Positions 6,099-12,261 of a stretch of DNA of 32,084 nucleotides are shown in pieces. A program made the translations under genes and the position numbers. Location of the stretch: contig ONBX01000027.1 in the NCBI GenBank assembly GCA_900316205.1, positions 1 through 32,084 of the forward strand, in the 5' to 3' direction. Every line of letters starts with the position of its first letter. Position 1 is the stretch's first letter. The notes under the pieces are model-generated. The model was given only the letters and a program-made list of their open reading frames with translations. It had not been told where the DNA came from and searched no databases. This stretch comes from an uncultured Eubacteriales bacterium. GTDB lineage: Bacteria > Bacillota > Clostridia > Oscillospirales > Oscillospiraceae.

Positions 6099-6948
6099 GA
6101 GAAACAAATCAGCGCCAAATACTGTTGTTTTTCTCGTGGAAGGAGAAAGTGATCAAATTGCATTAGAGAACCCGTTATCTGAATTGATTTTTGATAAGAA
6201 TCCTGATTATGAGGTGCGCTTTCTTCTCCAGCAGAAAGTAATAAACAGTGCTGGGGATGAGGTTGATGATGAGGAAAATGAGGATGATGAGGATACATTT
6301 CTCGATGAAGACGAGTACGAATCTGGGGGAGACATCACGACAAGTTCTTTTGTGACGCCAGAAAACATCGTTCGGAAAATAGAAAACCGGTTTATTAAGC
6401 CGGTTACAAAAGCTGAAGGCCTTTATCCAAGGCGTATAGCGATGATTTATCATATAGTAGATATGGATGGAGCTTACATCCCAGAAGATTGTGTAATTCC
6501 ATTTGCTCCGGAAAGAGCTTTTTTAGAAAAGCCATACTATGATGGTGAACGGGGTGTCATCGAAGCGAGAGATGTTGTTGCTATACGCGAAAGAAACGAA
6601 AGAAAACAAAAGAATTTGGATTATCTGATTTCGCTTTCGTCCCAAGGAATTAAAATTGGATCAAGGACCATCCCATATGAAATATACTTCTTTTCTTCGA
6701 ACTTAGACCATGTCATCAATAATAATGCCAATTTGGATGGCGGAAAAAGGGCTCTTGCAGATGCGTTCTTAAGAAAATTTGGACTTTATCCAGATCGGTT
6801 TTGTCAGTTTTTTAGTGATAACAGCATTGCCATAGGCCACAAAGGATACTACGAGTCCTGGGAAGAAATAAAAACAGGGGCCAATTCTGTCAGGCGATTA
6901 ACTAATTTAGACTTCTTGATTAGGAGTCTTCGAGGAGAATTCATATGA
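6073..6948 (+). CDS. TOPRIM-like effector protein, AriB-like (291 aa)
   Basis: Residues 18-27 (VVFLVEGESD) match the first TOPRIM motif with the catalytic glutamate (E23 from the GTG at 6073). IVDMDG (D130 and D132) matches the second, DxD motif. Between them is an acidic low-complexity insert (about residues 62-87, nearly all Asp and Glu). TOPRIM proteins of this size beside an ATPase are typical of PARIS AriB (DUF4435), a nuclease that attacks host tRNA, and of OLD-type nucleases. The frame overlaps the ATPase gene by 26 nt. Possible starts are GTG 6073, TTG 6076 and TTG 6082; AGGTG at 6071-6075 best serves 6082, so translation is probably coupled to the ATPase. The exact start is unresolved, and the DUF4435 assignment needs a profile search. 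Confidence 0.65.
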   Translation: MLVLPKTNKRNKSAPNTVVFLVEGESDQIALENPLSELIFDKNPDYEVRFLLQQKVINSAGDEVDDEENEDDEDTFLDEDEYESGGDITTSSFVTPENIVRKIENRFIKPVTKAEGLYPRRIAMIYHIVDMDGAYIPEDCVIPFAPERAFLEKPYYDGERGVIEARDVVAIRERNERKQKNLDYLISLSSQGIKIGSRTIPYEIYFFSSNLDHVINNNANLDGGKRALADAFLRKFGLYPDRFCQFFSDNSIAIGHKGYYESWEEIKTGANSVRRLTNLDFLIRSLRGEFI

Positions 6949-7116
6949 GATTGGGTTACTTATTTCTCTCGCCTTTGTTATGTTGAATACCAAGCTTATA
7001 ATGCAATGCGGAAATATGAACCCGTATATACCGCCTTCGTGCGCTGCGCGAAAGAGCATGTTAACAGTACAGATGTTTCGCATCATAGGGATCTTTTGTG
7101 GGATTCAAAGTGCTAA
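6944..7116 (+). pseudogene. Broken third reading frame coupled to the TOPRIM gene
   Basis: GAGGAG followed after a few nt by ATG at 6944 overlaps the stop codon of the TOPRIM gene as ATGA, the classic sign of a co-translated next gene. That frame stops after 13 codons. A neighbouring frame, in phase with the TOPRIM gene itself, stays open from 6949 to the TAA at 7114 and reads like protein (for example EPVYTAFVRCAKEHV). One small indel would join the two. This suggests the remains of a third gene, or the scar where the cargo entered. I do not recognise the peptide. Confidence 0.35.
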
Positions 7117-7246
7117 AACGTTGGCAAGGGAATCCTCCTAAAAACACTTCACAATCAGGTATTATTTCTTTGTAACCGACCAATTGAATTCGTTTTTCTG
7201 CTACATAATGATTCAAAGTGCATTTCCAGAAAAAAGCCGAATACAA
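7061..7246 (-). pseudogene. Relic of a DNA (cytosine-5) methyltransferase
   Basis: The 61-residue frame contains DCEVFLGGFPCQRFSTLNP, which is motif IV of C5-cytosine methyltransferases (GGFPCQxFS) with its catalytic cysteine. The preceding KRIQLVGYKEIIPD fits the lead-in to that motif. A whole enzyme has 300 or more residues with ten motifs; only the surroundings of motif IV survive. The frame stops at 7061, no other motif is visible in any frame to 6949, and the long hairpin at 7252 closes the other side. It is a decayed fragment and points to a former restriction-modification cargo here. Confidence 0.6.
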
Positions 7247-7251
7247 TACAA

Positions 7252-7300
7252 GCCCCGGGGTGGGATCACCGGCTATCGTGCCGGTGTCCCACCCCGGGGC
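7252..7300 (-). terminator. Long hairpin after the last conjugation-operon gene
   Basis: GCCCCGGGGTGGGA (7252-7265) pairs with TCCCACCCCGGGGC (7287-7300), and the inner CACCGGC pairs with GCCGGTG, giving a nearly perfect stem of about 21 bp. It lies 6 nt past the stop codon of the gene at 7307. The T-run is weak (CTTGTATTG), so it may act as a terminator or as a stabilising 3' end. It marks the border between the conjugation operon and the cargo region. Confidence 0.6.
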
Positions 7301-7306
7301 AAAAGC

Positions 7307-9847
7307 TTAGCTCAGGTCCTTCTCCTGCGACTTGGTCTTTTCGGGCTTTACGCGGTCTCGATTGTGCTCAGCCGCCTCCTGGTGCTTTTCCTGGAGCTTT
7401 CCGAGGATGGAGGGCTTTTCCCTCTCGTCCTTCGTCCGATCGCCGTTGTTGATGATCCCATCGATCATGCCGTAATCGTCCTCCAGCAGTTCCTCCACCT
7501 TCTCCAGGGGGTTGTGCTCGAAGAACTCCGGCACCTCCTGAAATCCGAAGGAGTCCACATACCAGGCCTGCTGCGTACCGTCCCGGCCCGTCACGATCAC
7601 ATCGCTCACGCTCAGGGAATGCCCGTAAAATTCAAAGGGCTTTCTAAGATTGAAGCGCTCATAGAGGCTGTCCAGGGTATCCTCAGGCTTGAGCCGTCCG
7701 CTGTAGACACAGACATAGTTTCGACCGTCAACCGGGAGCCCCTCCTTCCGGATCTCCTCCAGCGAACGGTAGCCATAGTTTCGAAAGACGTCCTCATCGT
7801 CATTCCCGATCTGATACAGCTCATAGCGGGGCGTCCCCTGCTCCAGATAGAAGCGGTCCAGATCCCTCACCAGGTTCAGGGCCACCCGGGCATCTTCGGG
7901 TTCGTTCCCGGCAATGTCCAGTAGCGTGCTGCGCAGCGGATAGTCATCCCCCGAGCGCACAACCACGGAGACCGCGTCCACCGCCTGTTGGACCTTCTCC
8001 GGCGAGGACCGATTGTAGATATCAGCGCCGTTTCTGGCATAGAGGCTGATCGTATCCGCAGCGATACGGTCAGCCTCTTCTTTTCCCGCCTCCACGATTG
8101 GATAGGCATAGTAGGCACCGTTGATCGTGATAAAGGTCTCCGGCTCCCGGTAGACCTCCGCATACTTTTCCAGCAGTTCCGGAGACAGCGCGCCAAAGTT
8201 ATCTTCCGTAAGCCCCACCACCAGCATGGTACCGGAAATAACATCGCGGAGGGCCCCCTGCTCGTTATAAAGCGCCCGGTTCAGGGGCAGGCCATCCAGC
8301 TTTCCCTCCTCGTTGCAGATCAGGGCCACCGGGTCCTCAAAAGGATAGACCGCCTCGATATATCCACCCACCTCCCGCTGCAGAGACTCCAGCCCCGGGC
8401 TGATCTCCTTGACGTAGGGTTCCTTCTTCGGCTCCACCACCAGGACCTTGATTTTCTCCGCCTCCTCCGGATGCAGGATCTGACTCACCTTCTCGCAAAG
8501 CGCGGGGTCATCGATCAGCGCCTCCTCCAGCCATCTTGCCGCTTCTCTCCAGCTGCCGAAGCTCATCCGGGTCGTCTCCCCGTCAAAACGGAGGCAGCCG
8601 TAGTCGCTCTCGATTCGGTCGAATTCGTAACCCGCAGTGCGCATGGCCTGCTTCACCCGTTCCTGAAACGCTTCCGACGCCAGAGCGGGCAGCCGGTATT
8701 TCCCGGGGATCTTATCCTCGCTGCCGTCAAACACCCGATTCCACTGTGCCTTCTTCTCCGGATCCAGCACCGGCGTCAACGGTTCCACCACTGCGCCCTT
8801 CTGCCGGGCGATCTCGGCAAACTCGCTGATGTGGTACAATCTGCTGCTGGTCGCCATGTGGTAGTCATCGATGTAGCGGCAGATCGTGTCCACCTTGGTC
8901 TTGCCGTCCTTCCAGTTGATGCGGATCTTGCCGCCGTCCGGGATGCGAAACAGCTCCTCATACTCCGGTGTGATGAAGCGGATGCCCTCTTTTGCCCTGG
9001 CCATGTGCTCCTCCAGCATAGCCCGGTCGTAGCAGAAGATATAGACGTTATAGTCCCCCTGGCGGGCATTCAGCCGGAGAAAATAGCTGTACTTCTCAGA
9101 GTCCGCCCGGAAGCCGAACTCCGTGTCATACCGGTCCGAAAAGGCGCTCTCCGGATGCTCCATGCCATAATTGGCAATGGCCCGGCGGCTCTGAAGCATC
9201 TTGCCAAAGCTCTCATTCTCCCGCAGATTGCCGATCAGCCGATTGAACTCCTCCTTGAACGCATCGGTCTTCAGGTCGGAATTGGTGTCTTCCCAGCTGG
9301 TGAAGAAACCGTCTCCGCTCCAGTCCATATCCCCGCGCAGCCTTCCGATGCTGCCGGTCTGCATGGCGAGTTGGGAACTCTGGCCATAGGCGTACAGTCT
9401 CTCCTCGGGGAGCATGGGCCGCAGGGAAAAGCCGTTCACGCGGACCGCTTCCGGCTGGAGCCGGATCTGATCCAGATTGAAGGTCAGATTGATGAGCCCA
9501 TCGACTCCGCTCTCCGGCAGCTCAATTCTCTGATGCAGCGCCTGGGTGAAGCGGGCAAAGTCCCTGTCATCCATCTCCTCCAGCCTTCCGGCCAGATAGT
9601 TGAGTTTCTCCAGGCTGTCAAACCGGCTGATCCGGTCAATATCGCCGGGCAGATCCGTTGCGAAATTCGCGATGAAAAACGCGTCGTTCGGGATGCTCAT
9701 ATTCTCCGCGCTCTCGACTCCGATCCGGGAGAGCAGTCTCTCCATTTCCCGGGGCGTTGTGGGAAAGGAGATCCACTCCCCTTCCAGTGAGCCCTCGTTG
9801 TACTGTTTCAGATTGGCCACATAGGCCTGGATCTTGAATTCAGCCAT
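7307..9847 (-). CDS. ArdA / DUF3846 / YodL multidomain antirestriction-type protein (846 aa)
   Basis: Residues 3-130 look like ArdA, a DNA-mimic antirestriction protein: FKIQAYVANLKQYNEGSLEG opens it and an acidic helical part (LNYLAGRLEEMDDRDFARF) follows. The middle (about 150-470) has no family I can name and includes IPDGGKIRINWKDGKTK. Next is a DUF3846-like domain (KVLVVEPKKEPYVKEI to LLEKYAEVYREPETF, about 470-590). Then comes a YodL-like domain (YELYQIGNDDEDVFRNYGYR to YGHSLSVSDVIV), and the tail is charged and helical, as in DUF4316 proteins. In related elements these are usually separate genes. The start is ATG 9847, because GGAGGTGAT lies just upstream and ArdA proteins begin here; the frame opens at 9871. 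It overlaps the stop of the preceding small gene. The last gene of the operon, it probably protects incoming DNA from type I restriction. Confidence 0.75.
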   Translation of the reverse strand: MAEFKIQAYVANLKQYNEGSLEGEWISFPTTPREMERLLSRIGVESAENMSIPNDAFFIANFATDLPGDIDRISRFDSLEKLNYLAGRLEEMDDRDFARFTQALHQRIELPESGVDGLINLTFNLDQIRLQPEAVRVNGFSLRPMLPEERLYAYGQSSQLAMQTGSIGRLRGDMDWSGDGFFTSWEDTNSDLKTDAFKEEFNRLIGNLRENESFGKMLQSRRAIANYGMEHPESAFSDRYDTEFGFRADSEKYSYFLRLNARQGDYNVYIFCYDRAMLEEHMARAKEGIRFITPEYEELFRIPDGGKIRINWKDGKTKVDTICRYIDDYHMATSSRLYHISEFAEIARQKGAVVEPLTPVLDPEKKAQWNRVFDGSEDKIPGKYRLPALASEAFQERVKQAMRTAGYEFDRIESDYGCLRFDGETTRMSFGSWREAARWLEEALIDDPALCEKVSQILHPEEAEKIKVLVVEPKKEPYVKEISPGLESLQREVGGYIEAVYPFEDPVALICNEEGKLDGLPLNRALYNEQGALRDVISGTMLVVGLTEDNFGALSPELLEKYAEVYREPETFITINGAYYAYPIVEAGKEEADRIAADTISLYARNGADIYNRSSPEKVQQAVDAVSVVVRSGDDYPLRSTLLDIAGNEPEDARVALNLVRDLDRFYLEQGTPRYELYQIGNDDEDVFRNYGYRSLEEIRKEGLPVDGRNYVCVYSGRLKPEDTLDSLYERFNLRKPFEFYGHSLSVSDVIVTGRDGTQQAWYVDSFGFQEVPEFFEHNPLEKVEELLEDDYGMIDGIINNGDRTKDEREKPSILGKLQEKHQEAAEHNRDRVKPEKTKSQEKDLS

Positions 9848-10094
9848 CTTCATCACCTCCCGGATCGTCATCCAGATAGCCGTCGCTCAGGTAATCCTCA
9901 TAGGCCAGGACGACCTGCTCCTCATACTCCGCATCGCTCACCCGCTTCAGCTTTTCCTGCAGTTCCCGGAAAAAGCAGCGGTCCTCCTCATTCTGATAGA
10001 GGGGCATGACCTCCGTCACCGCCTCCAGCGCCTCCTCCTTTGTTTCCGCCTGCATGGCGCCGAGAAAGCTGTATTCCTCCGCCGTAAAGCTCAT
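9840..10094 (-). CDS. TTRAP-like transposon-transfer assisting protein (84 aa)
   Basis: A small acidic helical protein starting MSFTAEEYSFLGAM, with a second helix (FFRELQEKLKRVSDAEYEEQ) and an acidic end. Length, the FTAEE opening and the SDAEY segment resemble TTRAP family proteins, which occur only in mobile elements of this type and are thought to help transfer; no activity has been shown. It begins within the stop codon of the upstream ArdC-type gene (ATGA at 10091-10094) and its own stop overlaps the start of the ArdA fusion, so the three are translationally coupled. Confidence 0.6.
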   Translation of the reverse strand: MSFTAEEYSFLGAMQAETKEEALEAVTEVMPLYQNEEDRCFFRELQEKLKRVSDAEYEEQVVLAYEDYLSDGYLDDDPGGDEDG

Positions 10095-11863
10095 ATGCTC
10101 TCCGCCTCCTTGCTTCTCTTTTTCTGATTCCCCTGTCCGCTTCTTTTTGCCACCTGCCTCTGCTTGTCGTGCAGATTCTCGAGAACAGACTTTCTTTGCC
10201 CCTTCTCCCTGGGTTCCTGCTCCCGGGTCTGCTGCTTCACGCCCAGGGCGGGCTTCAGCTCATAGTCCTGCACCTGCTTTTCATCCAGCGGCTTTTCGTA
10301 TTCCAGATAGCCCCAGGCCTGGGTCCTGCCCCCTTCCACGACCATGCGGGCATCAAAGTTTTCGATGGCCACCGGGCTTCCCTCCGTTTTCGGGAAGGTC
10401 CCCGGCCCCACAGGCCGCTGGGTGGACCAGTAACGGTAGCGGCCGTTTTCCTGCAGTCCCGCGTTCTCGCTCCGTCTTTCCTCCACCGCATCCATCTCCG
10501 CGCTCCGCTCCGTGCGAAGCTCCCGGTGAACATCCCGGATCTCCTCGGCAGAAAAGTCTTTGCTTGCCAGCTGCAGCAGCTCTTCCCGGGTGATAAAGCC
10601 GTGCTGCTCCGAGCGCAGCGCCTTCAGCAGCTCCTGCATCTGCTCCGACGTAAAGTCCGGGTCTGCATAGATCTTCACGTCCAACTTCTCCCGGATCCCG
10701 GCCTGGATCTGGTCCCACTGCTCCTTGGAAAAGCGCATTCTGGGGATGGCCTCCACCTCTATCCGGTAGCGCAGATCTGCCACCTCCGCGGCCGACAGAT
10801 CCATGGCGGTGAGATCCACCGGCTTCCCGCCGAGCCAGAGTTCCCGCACGTCCGCTCCCTCCCGGATCAGCTCCTCCATGAGCGCACGGTGCTCCGGGTC
10901 ATACTCCTGCTCCGGGATCTGGTCCCGGATGGCCTTCTCCGCTGCCTGCTCCCGCTCCTTCTGGACCTCCAGCAGTTTCTCCTCGATGAGGGTAATCATC
11001 TCGCTGGAGGCGTTGCGGATCAGGCCCAGAGAGGCCTTCAGCTCCGGCGCACTCCGGTCCTTGGACCAACCGGCGATATAGGCAAAGCTGTAGTCGGAAG
11101 CGTCGATCCCAAAGTGACTGCAGACCGTGAAGGCCACGGATTCCGCCTCCACCTCCTTGGCGTTCCGGCTCTTCTCCTCTGTCTCTGAGGCCAGAAGTGC
11201 AGGCGGCATAGAGTGCAGCTTCTGGTGGGCCATCTCATGGATCAGGGTCTTGATGGTCTGGATCTGGCTCATTCCCTCCTGCAAGGCGATGCGCCGCTCC
11301 AACTGATGATAGTAGCCCTTGGCGCCGCCCTCGATGTTCTCAAAGGCAACGGGCACCGGGCAGCTGCGCTTCAGGGCGGCAAGCATCTGCTCGTACTGCT
11401 CCACCGAGCCGCTCAGCTCATCCACGCCGATGGTAGGCAGCTCCCGGCCCTCCGTCTGGGACACGTCGAAGACGCTCACCACCTTGAAGGCCGGAATCAG
11501 GATCTCCTGCTGCTCGGTCACCGGATCTCCGTTCTCATCCAGGATGGGCTGTTGGGTCTTCTCATCCAGCTTTTCAATCTCCAGCTTCTTCTTGAAGGGC
11601 GTCGGAGCCAGGATCTTGATTCCCTTCTCCCCCTTCAGCACCTGTCGGCCAAACTGCTTCTGCCAAGCCGTGTATCCGGCAACCAGGGTGGCCTCCGGCA
11701 TCTGGAAGGCGATGAGCAGGGTGTTATTCAGGCTGTAGGAGTGGAATTTGCTCATGGTCCTCAGCCAGGTCCGATACTGCTCAGAGTTGAAGAGCTCCTG
11801 GATCCCCGCCTCCAGCCGGTCGGTGATCTCCTTGACCTTCTGACTCTGTGTTTTTTCAGGCAT
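10091..11863 (-). CDS. ArdC-like antirestriction protein with zincin metallopeptidase domain (590 aa)
   Basis: The N-terminal part (about 1-135) is an ArdC N domain (DUF1738), known to bind single-stranded DNA: WLRTMSKFHSYSLNNTLLI and GYTAWQKQFGRQVLKGEKGI are typical. It is followed by a zincin-type peptidase domain with HEMAH (H209, E210, H213) and a downstream glutamate in EAESVAF (E241) as third zinc ligand, then the usual SYIAGWS-like end (SFAYIAGWSKD). The last 300 residues are helical and charged, with an FSAEEIRDVHREL segment. Related proteins in Tn916- and Tn1549-like elements are called LtrC-like. It would protect the entering single strand or process a partner. ATG 11863 follows GGGGGAAGAAAGC, close to a conspicuous inverted repeat. 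Confidence 0.85.
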   Translation of the reverse strand: MPEKTQSQKVKEITDRLEAGIQELFNSEQYRTWLRTMSKFHSYSLNNTLLIAFQMPEATLVAGYTAWQKQFGRQVLKGEKGIKILAPTPFKKKLEIEKLDEKTQQPILDENGDPVTEQQEILIPAFKVVSVFDVSQTEGRELPTIGVDELSGSVEQYEQMLAALKRSCPVPVAFENIEGGAKGYYHQLERRIALQEGMSQIQTIKTLIHEMAHQKLHSMPPALLASETEEKSRNAKEVEAESVAFTVCSHFGIDASDYSFAYIAGWSKDRSAPELKASLGLIRNASSEMITLIEEKLLEVQKEREQAAEKAIRDQIPEQEYDPEHRALMEELIREGADVRELWLGGKPVDLTAMDLSAAEVADLRYRIEVEAIPRMRFSKEQWDQIQAGIREKLDVKIYADPDFTSEQMQELLKALRSEQHGFITREELLQLASKDFSAEEIRDVHRELRTERSAEMDAVEERRSENAGLQENGRYRYWSTQRPVGPGTFPKTEGSPVAIENFDARMVVEGGRTQAWGYLEYEKPLDEKQVQDYELKPALGVKQQTREQEPREKGQRKSVLENLHDKQRQVAKRSGQGNQKKRSKEAESI

Positions 11864-11885
11864 GCTTTCTTCCCCCTTTTTACCC

Positions 11886-11978
11886 GGGTAAATACCCGGT
11901 TTTTTCAGCAGGAAACGGGCGGATGGTATCTCTACACCCTCCCGGCCCTATGTGTGTCGTTTTACCGGGTATTTACCC
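11886..11978. repeat. 15-bp perfect inverted repeat before the ArdC-type gene
   Basis: GGGTAAATACCCGGT (11886-11900) and its exact complement ACCGGGTATTTACCC (11964-11978) enclose 63 nt. The left copy overlaps a second perfect palindrome, TTACCCGGGTAA (11880-11891). The pair fills the only clear intergenic gap in this part of the operon, between the stop at 11973 and the ATG at 11863. In RNA it could form a stem just before the ribosome binding site; in DNA the copies could be operator sites. Confidence 0.65.
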
Positions 11979-12257
11979 CCTTTTTTCGGCACTGGACGCA
12001 AAATCCAGCGCCTTCCTCCGGGCAGCCTCCTTCCAATCCTCCGTTTTGGGCAGACTGATGTGCACCAGCCGCTTGGGGACCCGGTAGCTGACAGCGCCAA
12101 AGCTGTTTCGCTTCACCAGGCGGCAGAGCTCCGGATGCTTCAGAGAAAGCCGCTGCAGGCGGGACGCCAGAGCGCGGTTATAGGTGAACACCTCGGCTTG
12201 ATCATCCTCCTCATTGAAGATGATGATGGTCTCCCGCTCCTCCTTGCTGAGCTCCAC
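11973..12257 (-). CDS. Small conserved ICE protein of unknown function (94 aa)
   Basis: The protein begins VELSKEERETIIIFNEEDD and continues VFTYNRALASRLQRLS and YRVPKRLVHISLPK. This pattern (ETIIIFNE..., then a VPK.....I segment) recurs in small uncharacterised proteins of Clostridia mobile elements. It is basic at the C terminus and has no membrane segment. The start is taken as GTG 12257, preceded by AAGGGGG and 4 nt after the topB stop; an in-frame ATG at 12314 would sit inside topB without a ribosome binding site. Role unknown; the tight spacing suggests co-translation with topB. Confidence 0.6.
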   Translation of the reverse strand: MELSKEERETIIIFNEEDDQAEVFTYNRALASRLQRLSLKHPELCRLVKRNSFGAVSYRVPKRLVHISLPKTEDWKEAARRKALDFASSAEKRG

Positions 12258-12261
12258 CCAC

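Noticed and set aside
7184-7924. A 246-codon plus-strand frame next to the methyltransferase relic
   Set aside because: Most of it is antisense to the ArdA fusion gene, and its start runs through the terminator hairpin.
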